In this document: in pieces, positions 16,932 to 31,080 of the stretch
Layout: every line of letters starts with the position of its first letter
How positions within the stretch are numbered: position 1 is the stretch's first letter
DNA from: Gavia stellata
Taxonomy: Eukaryota > Chordata > Aves > Gaviiformes > Gaviidae
Length of the DNA: 64,000 nt
NCBI RefSeq assembly: GCF_030936135.1
Contig: NC_082603.1
Coordinates: 11,872,880-11,936,879 of the forward strand
Direction of reading: 5' to 3'
Program-made: the position numbers and the translations under genes
The notes under the pieces: model-generated
Seen by the model: the letters and a program-made list of their open reading frames with translations, nothing else
What the model was told of the DNA's origin: nothing
The model's database searches: none

Positions 16932-19552
16932 TGAAATGTCTTGGTTAACCTTATTCAACTGTTCTTTCCATAGCATAGGAAATGGTTCCAGCTAGCTCAT
17001 GAGTTCTGTTGGTATATTAACTGATTTTTAAAAGGACACTTCCACGTTGTCTGTATGCCAAGGAAATTCTTTTACTGGCATGTTTGCTGAATACAGGAAA
17101 CATCACCCTGGCTAAGTGACACTGGATGTGACGAAGAATTGTATCTTTATTCTGGTGTTACAGTCAGCACCGTCTGTCTGTTTCATCTGGATACCTTTTG
17201 GTATTTGCTGGGGAATACTTACTGCAGTCTCACAATTTGTCCTGAGTAATGAGCAAACACAGTGACTGGTGGTGCTGAGTCATAATCCCTCACCACTCGA
17301 GAAGCAGCTTGCTGCAGCCATTGTGCACCAGCCCTTTAGTCTGAGGGCTAATCCAGCACTTTAGGGGTGGTAGAGACAGGGCTGTCTAGTTATCCTCTAA
17401 TCTACTTCATCCCTCTTCAAGGTATGGGGAGAAAAGAGACCAGAGTGCTGGGAACCATCCTTATCTCCATGCTATGGCCAGAATTCCCTGTACAAGGAAA
17501 TAAATCTGTACCTGCAACTGCTTACTCTCCTAAATAGAGAGCTGAACAAGTCAGTCTGACATATAGTAATTTTCAGTGTAAGTCAGATTGTGCTTATGGG
17601 CCCAGTCTTTTACTGCTTATCAGAAGAAAATTTTACTGAAGGCAATGAGAATTTTGTCCGAATAAGAGTGCACGTTGAGATCTTGAATACTGTATTTCCA
17701 GTTTTACTCACAGCATGTCCCAGTTTCCTGTTTTCTTCTGTAAAGCTGCCTGTGTCGAGATTTTACCTTTCATTTGCTACGTGTTATTTCTAAGTGCCCT
17801 TTTTGTTACTTATTTCCTCTTCTTTTACTTTCTCTTTCTTGGGAATAATGTTAATACCACAGCTACTACATAGGAGGCAGTAACTACAGTTATTTGTGGC
17901 TCTGGGCTCCACTGACCTATCCCACAGAGATCTTCAACAACAATCTGTGTTTTTCAGTGCCAGCCCCTTAAACTCCTTGTGCACCGTTTTGGGAAAAGGT
18001 GGAAATCTTTGAGGAAAAAGGTTCAGAGTGGGTGGGTCAGACAGGCAAACAGTCTCCTTTCCATATTGCTACTCCTGGAGCTCAGTAAGAATCATGATAA
18101 AGCCACAAAGATAGTTAATCCAAACTAGTAACTTTCCTTCAGGTAACAGCAAAAACATAGGGAGAATAACAGGTGACAATTGCCTGAAGTCTCTGGTTCT
18201 ACTCCCATTTGTCTGTGCAGTAGTTTTAGGGCATAACAGCCCTGACATTAGAAAGAATTGTTGGAGATGGCAGGGATGTAGTAGACAGGCTGCTGGGAGG
18301 CATGAGACTAAATTAGGTGGTGGTGCAAATCATCTAGTGTGCAAGTGGTAGCCAAGACTAATGTGTAGCTCATGCCCGGGTCACCATGGTATAAAATAGT
18401 TTCAGCTTCTTTTGTAACTACTCCACAATCACTGATATTCCATCTATCTACATATGGAGAGAAGAGAGGGTGATAGAAAGCAAGGTACTGACAAACAGAT
18501 ACTATTGGAGTATTGTTTGCATTAGTACATATATAAGTACATATTACACTCATGAAAAGCAAGATCAGGCAATTTTCTGCATTTGAGGCCAAGACCTAGA
18601 ATCTCCCAACAGTATTTTGAATATTGGCAATATTGCTAAGATTCTACCCAGACTTTCTAGTCTGAGAAATCCAAAATCGCTGTAAGGAGTAGCATCAAAA
18701 AACTGTCTTTCTGATGCAGGACTTGGAAAACAATGGTCCTTGTTTATGACACAGTGAATAAACAGCAAGAATATTAACAACAGCAACAATAATAATAACA
18801 ACTTTAAGTAGAAATAAACACGTGGCAACTACTTTACTTTGTTTTGGACCTGTCATTCACAAGATAGGTTCTCATTCTGCAAGCATGGTTGAGGACAATG
18901 CTCTCTCCTGACTAAGGATGAACTTTCAGAGGAATGTTCCCAGTAGGAAGGGTTACACCTCAAAGTCAATGTTTACATGGCTAGCTCATTTGGTAACGTT
19001 GAACAGCATATATTTTTAATTTGCATGCTTCTCCTTTAAGGTCTATCCTTCTCCGCTTGACTTCAGTGTAAGCTCCACATGTTTTGCCTTTGATTCCCTT
19101 GCATGCTGGCAACTCTAATTAGTTTTAATAGGATTTTCAGTGGAGTTTCTCTCTCTCCCTCTTTCTCTGTAAAAGAGGATAGTTTTCACTAGTTTATCCC
19201 AGCACTGGCTGTTGTATTTACAGATCAGGAGTTGGAGCTTAAGCAAACTGGCACATGGTGCCTATCGAGAATGTATCTTCATTTCTCCTCTGTCCCTGCC
19301 AAAGCGGAACTTTACCTTTTTCTCCAGGCTGAATAACAAATGGTGGCATAACTGTGAGAAAAAATTACATTGATCATTTTAACAAACTCCCCTCAGTTTT
19401 GAAAAGATTGCTTAGTATTGTCTTTGGGTCTTTTAACAGTAATAATTTTAGCTAGTTAACACAGCCTTTCCCTATAAGTTGCTATCATAGTAACTTGGTG
19501 CAATAAATATGAGTTACGAAAGATCAGTTCTTTCTTTGAGACTGACATTCTC

Positions 19553-19600
19553 TAGGGCTAAATCCTGCAACCCTCAGCCTGCTCTGTCCTATAGAAACTG
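19553..19600. repeat. Fragment of an old dispersed amniote repeat (tentative)
   Basis: AGGGCTAAATCCTGCAACCC matches my memory of a palindromic, probably MITE-like element that is frequent in reptiles and birds. The palindrome half with ATTGACTTCAATGG is eroded or missing. Family not assigned. Confidence 0.4.
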
Positions 19601-20179
19601 CTTTGGTTTTCAGAGATATTTTTTATAGGGACACAATGCTACATACTGAGCAAGACAGGGAGAGTCTGGTCCTTTTTGGCAGTGCCGCTGGTTTTATTAA
19701 AAATAAACAACATCCCCACCCCCAAACCCTCACCATCAAACCTTGCATCTTGAAAACGGAAATACCGTTCCATTTTGAGATTTTCATCTCAGACTTGCAT
19801 ACCCACATGTACTGACAGACACAATGAACAGGAGCCGCTTTTCTCCTTCTTCTTAAGAACTATTGCATCTGGCTTTCTGTGCTAATATAACCCTCTTTCC
19901 AATATTTCAAAAGACACAGAAATTCCCAGCATGATGATAAAGTTTTCCTGTGTTCCAATAATAAAAGTTGAACGTACCAGTAATTTCCAGTTCCTCTGTG
20001 GTCGGGCAGCCTGTGAGGACTAAATCAGAAGTACCCAACCTGCAATATCAGTGTGGGAGTCGGAAACAGATGTTCACCGGACAATACAATTTGTTGTCAC
20101 TGTCGATACTATATGGCACTTTTCCCAACAGAAATTGTCTGTAGCTGGAAAAGAATGTAAGGAATGATTCATGTCCCAA

Positions 20180-20230
<51 letters not shown>
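20180..20230 (+). repeat. (ATT)17 microsatellite
   Basis: Seventeen perfect ATT units in a row. A perfect array of this length is likely to be polymorphic between individuals. Confidence 0.97.
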
Positions 20231-20232
<2 letters not shown>

Positions 20233-22389
20233 ATGTTAAATACTCCTTGTTTTCTTTTGTTTTAAATGACTGAATCAGGGAGGCATAAGCACTCAAAAAT
20301 ACAATTAACTGGACTTGTAGCGTCTGTGTATTATGTCAACCAATTAATTTAAGGCTTTTTCCTCAAGACAAGATATTAAGTTATATTAAAACCAACAAGA
20401 GTCAAATTATCTTCTTTAGAATCAGGATGCTGTAACTTTTAATCTTATAAAATATTTGATGGTCAGTAGCTATTTACACAAAAAGCACATGGTGAGGGGT
20501 AAATGGGACAAATCTTTTCATGTGTATCTGAGTGTGTATTTATAAAGACTATAATTTATTATATTAAAATAATGGTATTTTTATACATATAATAACATTT
20601 TAAAGTAGTTTCTTTATGTCTTAGAAATTCTCATAGGCCATTTGGGCATTCAAAACTGATCAAACACTCAAATGAGCAAAATCCTCTATTAGAGTAACAT
20701 ATGATTTCCAAATTTCATGAATATTACAAAAGCAGATGCACTAGATCATACTTACTGTAAAAGGCAATGGATTGGCCTAGGTGCTCTTTAAATTAAATAT
20801 TAATTTTTTTCAGGGATACATAAAATATTTAAAAAAAAAAAGGATGCAGAAAGCCTAAGTGAAATCAGGCCTAAATACAAATTAATATATTCAGTAGGAG
20901 TGTCAAAGAGAGCTAAAGATCTGACTGCCAGAACTCTTGGATATATCACCTACATTTTACATCAAAAAGTAACACTCTAGGTATTTTCAAAAATGAAGAC
21001 ATCTGGGATATGAATTGGAGTTCACTAAAATCAGTGACAAAACTCTCATGTAGTTGCTGACTGTTGTATCTCTGGCAGGCTTTCTTTAGAGATATTAAAA
21101 AGAGCAAAAGGTGTGTGTAATCACAGGGCCCGAACAAAAGCAAAATGTTTTAGCACTGTAAAATCAAACAACTGTCTTATTTTCACAGATGCATATGGTA
21201 ACACTTCACAGTAATCTTTTTGTAATATTAATTTTACATTTACAGTGTTTACTGTTGCAGTGTTCCGCAAAAGAGTTGTTTAATGCTCTACGTCAAGCTT
21301 TAGTCAATGGGAAACATGAAATGATTTTCAGCTGTGCATTTCTTTATAACTACTGCATGATTTACCTTCAAGTCCTATCCATAGTTCAACTTTTTTTATG
21401 CTTTTAGATTTAGCAAATTTAGATATGTTTCTGCGGTTGAACACTATCCCTTCAGATGATTTTGGGTAAGAGCTTGAACTCTGTGCAAAATTTTCAAAGT
21501 CAGCATGTGATAAAACAGAATGAAATAGCTGATGAGACAGTGTTTTGCACACTTGTAAGCAATGTGCTGAATTTTTGTGTGTGTGTCTGCATATGTGTAT
21601 TTTTATATACATTCATGGGTTAAATTGAGTTTTTCATCAACTAGGTGTTGGCAAGTGCCAAAGTGATTTAGGATTAGAACGGGATTTAGGCTGATCTAGC
21701 TACAGTTGTATTTCTCATTTCATCATCATGCCAGGGATACTGTGACAGTTGTGGGTTTTTTTTAATTTATGAAATAGACAAAATTAAATGTCCATACCAG
21801 ACATACCATTAGGTTACAGGGAGTGAAAGAGAAACACCGCATTAGGCCTTATTCTTTTGTCTGCACCCAGCAGAGAAGTCTTGAATGTACAAAACAGCTG
21901 GGAAACTTCCTATGTAGCACACAGCTTGAAAAATGAATTCAAGAATTAAAAAAAAAAATCAATCTGATTAGGCTTTATTTCAAGTGACTGTTATTCTGGT
22001 TCTGTAGTATATCTCTTTGTAAAATACGAATTGGTAACAATGTGTGTTATCTGGGTGCATTACATCGTTTTTAATACTAACTCTACTCTTATTTTAACCG
22101 TTATGACAGTTGAATCCCAATAAATGTTTTAGACTTGGAAGACTTCTCATTGCAGTACCAGAGACTGCATGTGCTCATACAAAAGTTTTAGTATTACTTA
22201 GCATTTAGAAAATTACTGTATTAAAACAGACCCATTTGCAAAAGTGACTATTCCAGAATTTCCAATGAGACTGCTTTTTATGTGTTAATTTTTATCTGCT
22301 GAATGACATTTTGCTGTCTCTCCTTGTCAATTTAATTATCTTTTTTGAAAAAGAGAGGTGTCAGGAGGAGGCAAATTTTGATGTTCAGG

Positions 22390-22540
22390 TTACAGGAAAG
22401 ATTTCCGAAGAGACGAGACAAAAAGAGATTACTGAAATTAGCAGGACCGCAGCCTGCCCGCTAGCGAGTGGAGCGAGCACTATTCGAAAGAGAGGAAACC
22501 CTTGGCCACCGCGGAGCGCGGCTGTGTACACCAGAGTTAG
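22390..22540. promoter_or_regulatory. Small CpG cluster in the long intron
   Basis: About eleven CpG dinucleotides fall within roughly 140 bases (for example CCGCGGAGCGCGG near 22508-22520), whereas the surrounding intron has very few. Just downstream (22600-22650) lie AGGTCA and GTGTGACA nuclear receptor half-site-like words and TAAGTCAC. This suggests an unmethylated regulatory element, such as an enhancer or minor promoter. It is inferred from base composition only. Confidence 0.35.
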
Positions 22541-23440
22541 TTAGAGTGCTCTGAATCTCATCTTTTGATCTCAGGCGATATTTTTCTCTGTTATGTCACA
22601 GAGGTCACCTGGCTCATGTGTGACAAACTGCCTGCATAAGTCACAGTGCCAGTGGCAGAGATTTGTAACCATGTCCCTGGTCCATTGCCTTTGAATTATT
22701 TCGCAGGCCCTCTGCTTTACATTTACACTCTGTCGGAAGATGAACAGGGGAAGGGAGTAAAATCAAGGGCAGGGTCTCATCCTGAAGGACAAGGGGAAAC
22801 AGGTGGAAGGTTAATGGCCCTGGAGCGTATCCACAAGCCTCTCAGGCTTGATATATGGGCCTCAGGCCTAAAACGGGCATTGGCTTTCAAAGATATATTA
22901 TTTCATTTGAGGAGAGACATTCTGGAGTTCCTGCATTTGTCTGCTGATAGATGATCCTCTGTCCACAATTGGTTATGGCGTGTGAGTTTTCCTTGGGCCT
23001 GCTCCCGTACATAAAAATTTTGCTGAGCTCTCCAACCTTTCGCATGCCTGTGAGAATGGGACGTGTGCGGGCCTTTTGGCAGGCGGCTGGATTTTTGTTG
23101 CTGCTATTTTTGTAGTTCCTTTTGAAGCACCAGGCAAGTGGGGGATGAAAGGCACTTCTGTTCATTCATACGCAGTGGACAGGGGCAGCCTCACGGGGAC
23201 AAAAATGGGGGAGAAGAAGATGTCAGGGATCCATTATGCATCTGTGTGTCTGCAGCCCAGGCGGAAGTCGCTCCAGCTAATCCCGTATATTATACTGGCA
23301 CATACCCGCAGAAAGATAAAACCGGGGAAACAATTTACGTAATTTTTACGACCCCTCTTGTTTTATTGTATTTCAGCTTTGTTAGGGTTTTCACATGTGC
23401 TCCAGGTCGTGCAAAAAACCAAAAATAGTGACTCTGTATC
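22541..23440. other. Intron stretch of intermediate GC with no gene recognised
   Basis: Several overlapping short frames occur on both strands, none with a recognisable motif. It adjoins the CpG cluster and may belong to the same regulatory region. Confidence 0.3.
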
Positions 23441-25318
23441 TTAAGATTACATTTATTGGGGCCCTATGCAGAACAGTTAACTCAGGCACCTCGTAAAAAT
23501 GAGGTGCTACTGCCCATGTCTCAGCAAAGTGCCAGAGGACCCAGAGCCAAATCATGCTTTCGTATGCATTAAAAATCTCTAAAGGGCTTAAATGAGTAGG
23601 GTTAGATGCAGAGGTCTAATTCTGCTAAGTGCAATAGGACTGTACTGCGGGCAGGGCAGACCGTTGGCAGGATCTGGCCCCTGCTCCCTCTGTTGTGCCT
23701 GGCTCGAGGAAGCACCTAGGCATGCACGGAGGAGCCCGGTGGCAAAGGCCTCAGTTCAGAGGGAGCAAGTCCTGGATTCACTGCCACGCTGGCATTCCCA
23801 CAGCATCTTCTGTCATTGCATGACTGTCGTAAATCATGGGAAAATCTGTTTAAAAAACAAAGAGTTTAAAAAAGAAATAAACCCCCTTAACATATATCAT
23901 GGTTTAACATAGCCTACATAACAGCTTGTTAAGTTTTTCTCTTGATTTTAAAAATATACTTGTAGTAATTGTTCTAGGATTGCGTTTCTAAGACCCATTA
24001 CTCTATGACAGCATGATTTAAGGAAAGTGGGATGTATCTTTTTACTATATCGAGTATGTTCATTTAGATTTTCTTTAATAACAAATAACTGTTCAGTTTC
24101 AGTGGATAGATTTTGCTTGAAAGAATTCACATTAATTATACTTAAATATCTCCCAGTTCTACCTTTTTTGATGTTTCCTATACCACTAAAAAAGCAAAGT
24201 AAGCACAGTATATATGACATAAGTTTCAACGTAGTTTGTTTGCTTTGCTTTTGTTATAGTAAAATTTTTACTTATAGAAGTAAGTAGATGAGTAGGTTAG
24301 TAGATTAAATTTAAGCCTAACTCATGTCTCAGTCTGAAATTGTAATTGAAGTGTTATATCGGTACTGTGTTGTTTGAGTAATTGGGATCTGGTTTTGCTG
24401 TCAGTGAACTCAACTGCTAACCTCTCAGCACTCTAGTGTGAGCAGGATCGGGCTCATTCTACATTTCATTCAGTTCCTGTAGAAAACGGCTTGTTGTAAT
24501 GTAATTATTCTCTCTTCCTTTAGTGTCCTGCAGAGTTTAAGTTAGACAAGTGAGCTAAAGACTTGAGAGACATATTTAGTGTCTCCTGCAGCAGTAGGAA
24601 GGAAATCTGAGGACTTGTTAAAAGGAAAGATTTAGAAGCAGAAATTCTACAGAGAGAACTGAACAGAGTGTTAGCAGGCAGGAGGATCTGCTTTTCCACT
24701 TGTTGCTTTGATAACGGATAAAAGGCTGTCATGAACTGCAGGCTACCAGCTGGGAGCATATAGAGTAATCCTGGCAGAGGGCTGGCCCCAAACTACACAG
24801 GCATTCTTTTAAATCTTTGAGACCGGAGGAAAGTCGGTTTTCTCCTACCATTGTCATCATTATTCATGATGATATTTTCCACCCCAGTTTAACATGTTGG
24901 TCCAGTAAATCTGCTTTACAATACTTTTCTGTTTGAAATATAAGCAAATATCATGTAGACAAAGATATTTCAGCTATTTCTTTCAACTGCCTAAAGATTC
25001 CCAAAATAAATTCTAGAGAATTGGATCAGGCATAAAGTACCACTGCCATAAGAAATCTCTGTAGTTTGATTGTAAGGGTATATTGCGCTCAACGCACAGA
25101 TAATCATAGGAACAATTTGTAATGTATGTCTTGTCATCAACACACTTGATAAATTAAATCTAGGGGATATGTTACTTGTAAGAGAATAGCAACAGAATGT
25201 AATTTGTTAGAAAATGAGTCAAAGTGCCCCCTGCATGGTACAAACACATGCAAACACAATGACAGACAGAGCCCAGCAAACCCATGCACATCTAGCCTTA
25301 CTAGTGAACATTGTGCCT

Positions 25319-25327
25319 CCAAGGTCA
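25319..25327 (+). promoter_or_regulatory. NR5A-type site CCAAGGTCA
   Basis: The word fits the NR5A consensus YCAAGGYCR, so the receptor could bind its own intron. About four such matches are expected by chance in 64 kb on two strands, so this alone is weak evidence. Confidence 0.2.
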
Positions 25328-26178
25328 TGTTACCAACATGCTTAGACACATGCAGGATTGGGCCAATAGCATTTGTTAGCACGTGTTCAGATGCTTGATG
25401 AGCTGTGTTGTTTCAACCTGCATTGTTGCAGAGAAAGAAAAAAAGTACTTAAAGCTGTGACTGTCATTCTATACTGTTCATTTTAATGATATATTTAGGG
25501 GCCTAGCTTACTTTGTATTCTTATGTGTAATTACCCATATTAAAAAACACCACTCATTAGTGTTCTGTTCCACTGACTTAATTATACCCCTTAATTAAAT
25601 CTTGACTAACTGGGGGTCACAGCAGTGTCAGTGGGATTTGTCACTGTTTGTCAGCAGGTGTCTGGTCACATCTATTTCTGGTTTTGCTGTTGCTGTATTC
25701 TGTTTAAGAGCATGGTCTCTTCTAAATGCAAAGGACGATTATGCATTACCTTACTGTGTTTTGTGCCTCACAAATTAAATGAAAAACCAGTGAATCCGTT
25801 CTGTATAACTAGCACTCTCCAAATCTTTACGTACAGGAGGTGGGGAATAAAGCAAATATAAACCTTCTCAAAACACAGTTCATTACCTCACTTGTGCTCC
25901 TTCTCAAAGGCTTATTCTTCCTGCACTCAAAAGCCATGGTCTTATTAATTTACCCTATAATCTTGTGTTCAACAGGCGTAAAAATATATTGCAAATATCA
26001 ATCTAGGGATACTTCTCCTTTCCCTTACCTCCTAAACATGAAATGAATTTGAAACATGACCAGCAAGAATGAGCTAAATCAATATTACATGCATAACAAA
26101 TACAACATGGCATGTGCTGCTACTGCCGTGTTGCTCAGAGTCAGAAGACGGAGGCTCCCGATTCAGTGTTCCCTGAAT

Positions 26179-26200
26179 AATTCAGTGGGAGTTCTGCATG
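26179..26200. repeat. Short piece of an old amniote repeat (tentative)
   Basis: TTCAGTGGGAGTTCTGCATG resembles one arm of the palindromic dispersed element also suspected at 19553 and 62441. It is very short and may be coincidental. Confidence 0.25.
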
Positions 26201-29039
26201 TGCAATAAGTGCATAATAGTGCCATTTCTTTCTATTTCAAGTTTGCATGTTTTGGGTTTGTTATTTTAGAAAGTTACTTAGGGAAAATATAATTCCCATG
26301 TTTACGCATATAATAGGCACCTAATGCTCATCTGAATAATTGATTAGTCAAGTCAGGTTTTCATAATTAGCTGTTGGCTTTCCGGTAAAAGACTGCACTT
26401 GTCAATCTACAGATGTTTTTAATTTATTAATATATATGTTATCACAAGAGCTGCAGTAGTTACCTAGAAAACATTTATTATTTATTCTGTCGAGGCTGAG
26501 GAAGCATTTTGATTCTAGACGTGTATTGTCGATCTATTGTAACTTTCCCAGAAGATTATCTTTTTGTTCTGAAAGTTTTCATGAATGTTCTCTGCCTGTA
26601 AGTGTTTGCTTACAGTGGAAACTGGAAAGACCTTTTTTTTACAAAATATCCATTCATCCATTCCTGTGTTACACAGAAACTAGTGACATGTTTCATTGAT
26701 TATAAAAGAATGTGTATCACTTATTTGTACTCAGATACCTAACAACCATCTAAATAGATGCCACTAGTAGATATCCCTGATGCAGCCATAGCTTCTGTGA
26801 CCAGACAGATGCATCTGTTGATAGCATATGTGTGACAGTGATATTGCAGTTATGAGTTGTGGAAGTATGTGGTAAATTGCAGAATTATACGATAAGTTGT
26901 ACTTATCATGAACTTCATGACATCATTTGAACTCTACCACTAATCCATTTTTGCTTCCTCATATTCCTGACCAGTTTTCAAGTAGCTGTTAAAGGGAAAA
27001 AAACCCCGCCTTAGTCGAGAAACTCTGCGTTCTGAGCCCATGATATGAAGTTCATAAAACATTTGATTGTGAAGTCCAGTATGAAAATTGTTCAATTCCT
27101 ACTAGAAGTAAGTTGAAGATCGAACATCTGATAAAACAACAGGACTAGAAATTGTGTGGTTTATTCTATTGGGAAACAAACTTCACATTTCCATTGGGAG
27201 GCAGCACTTACTTCTAGCACTTGTTGAGCGTGAGACACTGAATTTAAAAAATATATTATTATTATTTATACAAAAGGTATTTTAGTTCTGTATATGCTAT
27301 ACATTTACTTACCCTTGCCCCTGTTCAGAAGAATCACCTTCGTTTTAGTGAAAGCGTATAAGCGTCTTCTTCCCACCAGTGAGATCAGGACAAATGTTTC
27401 AATAAACATGTAAAGCACTTTCCTGAATCAAAGTCCTTCTGGGGCCTGTACTATTGGATGTGTATTCAGTTCCTTGCTTTATTAGTGGAAAGTTACAAAT
27501 ATAATATCAGAATTCTAAAACCCTTTTAAATCTAAACCACTTCTATTACAGAATAGCTTTTAAGTTTGCTTGGAAAGAACATGATGTAAAATCCACATCA
27601 TAGTGGTAGGAAAAAAGGTATGCCCATTTTGGTGATGTGATTTATTTAATTGTGGTTCACCGCTATGAGTTATGTGGTCTCACAAAATTCACACAAGTCC
27701 TTGAGCGATACTACAGCATCCTGCATACCATACACGTGTGTATTATGCGTATACTCTCTCTCAGTTTCTTCTTAAAGATAGAAGAAATATTAGAATTCTT
27801 CTCTTTAAAAGAAGTTTGATAACATACCTCCCGTTTAAAAATGCAAATACATTTCTAAGGGTGTCATTATAAAGTCTCTCCTCCACAATATGTATATCTT
27901 GTACTAATACCAAATTTCATTACCTATTTTTATATCTGTTGCATAATAATAGAAAATTCAGTGCTACATTGCAAAGAACACAGTATCTGTGCAGGACTCA
28001 GAGACAAGTTTGCGACTGCTGTTTTAATTTTCTATATAACATATTGTGCAGTGTTAAAATTTCAATCAGTGTTATACTAATGTAAGGATTTTCTATTGGG
28101 ATATTTTTAAGCATAGCAGTTTCTGCCTGGAAAGTATTTATAATTTAGGCTGGTGAATGAAGGATTCAAGCTGTGCGAGCATTGAAATGTCCACATTCTC
28201 ACTATTAACATACAAAGTTCTCACCAGTTCCCCTGTCTATTAACCTAAGAGTTCAGAAACATTTCCCAGTGGTATTGTATGGCTAGCTCGGTTCTTCCAT
28301 TTAGACTTTGAAAGAGCATTGTTTTCAGAAGTACTTTACAACTGGAAATAGATGTATCTGCTAAACAGATTCATATTTTCATGATTAGACAGGTGATCTG
28401 ATCACAAGGCGGAAGAGAGATCATATACATAAACAATGAATTAAAACCCTGAATAGAATTGCTAGGTCTGTTTTTCTAGGTTACTGCTAAATGAGAGCCA
28501 TTATGTGGGCTTTCAGATAAACTCACAAAGCTCTTATCTGTATAAACCTGATAGATCTGCCATTATTCTTAGTGACTAACAGAAGTTATATCACTCAGTT
28601 TCATTAAAAATGCATTAATCCTTTTTTAGTAACCTTCTTCTAATTCATTGATTCAATTATACAATGAACAATAGAAATGTTTGGTATAATAAAAATACAG
28701 TATTAGAATGTGTTATATACATAAATATTTCATTGCAATGAAATGATTCAGGGTTTTAAAAATATTAGCAATATTAATATCATGCTCTGAGACAACAAAG
28801 TGTATGTTTTTTCAGCATCTCTGAAACTATATATCAAAAAGATTAGTCTTCAAATCGAGAGGCCTGAAATGGTGGCTTATAGTATTACTTGCGATCACTT
28901 CAGGTACAGACTTCCTGTAAAGTTGGTGACACTCACCAGCATAGGTGTGATTAAGGGACAGGAAAGTGTTATAGGATGTATGCATGTATTGCTCCTAAAT
29001 ATTGTGAAGCCAGGCTCCTCTGATCAGATCAATTCCCCC

Positions 29040-29900
29040 CAAAGTCGCTGGCCTTTAGCCTAAATGAAAACAGCCTAAGACTCCCAGGGTTGGACCTTGA
29101 GTTGATGCAAGTATTGGGAACATTTTGCCTGGCGGGCAGTATGCTCAGTACATGGCAGCATTGTGAGCAACTTTCACAGCAGTGGCAGCTACTGCGATCC
29201 GTCTTACACCAGCTAAATAATTCAGACCACCAGGACTCCCGTATAGCTCTCGATCTGGCAGTTCACGTAAACCAATTGGAGTAATTCACCTAAGACTTTA
29301 ATCGATTTTGACACAGCTAGTACTTTTTATCATTTTGTATTCGGTTTCTTTTATTAATTTTTGTGTCAGGAGAGCAAAATATCATTGGTTCTATTATACG
29401 TGTTACCTCAAATGCCAATAGCCAGGCATGGCTGAGCAGGTTTCTACGCGAGACAGTCGATGTTGCTGGTTGCTGTGAAAAGCTGGCATGATTTCTGCAA
29501 GCATTCCAAGACTAGAGGAGAAGAAAGCCCTTCATATTTTCATTAGTCATCCCTTTACAGATTTACTTTTAATTCTTTCAGCAAAGCAGATTATTAAAAG
29601 CAATGACCTGAGGTCTTCATTCAGATATCAGACTTGCAATCCTGTATAATGTGCGCCGCAGGGCAGAGGTCACACTGACGAGTCTGTTAATGTAGTCACT
29701 CTGGGATAAGATCAATCTCCATACTTCACCATATTGATCTAATAGCTCATTGGCACTTCCCTCTTTGAATTGATTAGCTCATGTGTGAAAAGAGATTGAT
29801 GGGTTTCTGACCCTGAGGAGTCTGTCAGGGGCACACCCATGGCAGGGGAAGTGGATGTTTTCGCTGCTTCATTTGGGTGGCTCATTATGTGGATGCCTCA
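29040..29900. promoter_or_regulatory. Possible conserved regulatory stretch
   Basis: This part of the intron is less AT-rich and contains a dense set of motif-like words: an inverted repeat of AGATCAAT/ATTGATCT (29709-29740), ATTGAT words near 29770 and 29793, and AGGTCA near 29674 and 29909. One frame at 29090-29284 resembles no known protein. Its character suggests an enhancer, but conservation cannot be judged without comparison. Confidence 0.25.
29709..29740. repeat. Inverted repeat AGATCAAT ... ATTGATCT
   Basis: Two perfect 8-base arms (29709-29716 and 29733-29740) flank a 16-base spacer. The ATTGAT core resembles ONECUT/HNF6-type binding words, which would suit a liver and pancreas gene. 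Binding is not shown. Confidence 0.6.
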
Positions 29901-30120
29901 TGGGGAATAAAGGTCATAACATTGTTTTATGAATTATTTACAACAAAATATCAGGTTTTCACTTCATTTGATGCTCTGCCTGTACTGAATCCATTCTAAG
30001 CAGAGCATGAAGAAATGCACATGAATGGCCAAATGTACCAAATATTTGCATAAAGGGAACCACCACATATAAGTGACCTTAAAAAGCAATTTTACTAATA
30101 TAAGGTAATCATAATAGATA

Positions 30121-30190
30121 TGAGGGTAGGAATAGACTTCATGGGTCATCTAGTCCATTCCCCTTATGCAATGACAGAATATTGATTATA
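30121..30190 (-). mobile_element. Old CR1-like LINE 3' fragment
   Basis: GGAATAGACTTCATGGGTCA followed by TCTAGTCCATTCCCC matches the antisense of the CR1 3' region (the usual 'ggaagggac...tcatctagtcca' pattern). It is short and diverged, so it is an old insertion in - orientation. Identity rests on recalled consensus. Confidence 0.5.
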
Positions 30191-31033
30191 TCTAGAAATG
30201 AATTACATTTTAATTGCATATTCTGGATAAGTACTCACAGTGAATCTAGTTCAGACTTCTCAGGGAACTTCATATGCACATTGCACTGTAGGCAATTTGC
30301 ATGCAACATGTGAGCTAAAAAATAAACTATGCACATCTCTCAGTTGTTAAAAGTAACCTAAAAAACCTAGATTCAACTCCATTTATCAAATAGTCACATA
30401 TTTGCAAAATGCATATATTTGACACAGTAGATTGGATTTTGGTGCTGTGTGTGCTCATGCAAGAGGAAATATAAAAGGAGCTGTCGCCAGAAGCTGAATT
30501 TAGAAGTTGGCTTATGTTAGGTTATACTTAAAAAATGTGTGCATTATCAGAGCCTTCACAGATATAAAGCAATAAAACTAAGGACCATCTCCTTGAAGTC
30601 TTTTGTTGAAGCCCAGGCATTTTTGTATTTCTGTCTGCATATGAATTGTAGAATCCGTCTCAAAGACATTTATAATGAAATAATTTCTTATCTACCATCC
30701 AAGCTCAGGATACTGTATAATACCATACCTAGGGTGGTGTTACATAGGATGTCAGGTTATATGGTTGTGCCACAGTACAATAAATATTGAGCAAAATATT
30801 CTCATGGTGTTGTTAAGCTGATGCTTATATTTATGTAAGGAGACTGTGCTTCACTAATAATATCTTGTTGTATTATTTAATTGGACATTCTGGGTTTGTT
30901 TTGGGGGCTGGCAGTTTAAATTGAAAGACAGATAATTTTGTTTACAGAGAAGTGTTCATGTATGCTCCATGCAGTCAGGCAACCCTTTTCTACTATTAGA
31001 TTTATGGCAGCATAAACAGGTACTGCATAAAAA

Positions 31034-31080
31034 ACATAGTAATAGGCAGTCCCTTCCCTAAAGACCTTATATTCTAAAAG
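31034..31080. repeat. Fragment of an ancient dispersed repeat (tentative)
   Basis: GGCAGTCCCTTCCCTAAAGA followed by CCTTATATTCTAAA resembles a widespread vertebrate repeat core of the form 'cagtccctgccc(c)aaagagcttacaatctaa'. A similar core occurs at 63614 and, in the opposite direction, at 59821. Family not assigned. Confidence 0.35.

Noticed and set aside
20048..20296. - strand frame with a long Asn repeat
   Set aside because: The Asn run is only the translation of the (ATT)17 microsatellite.
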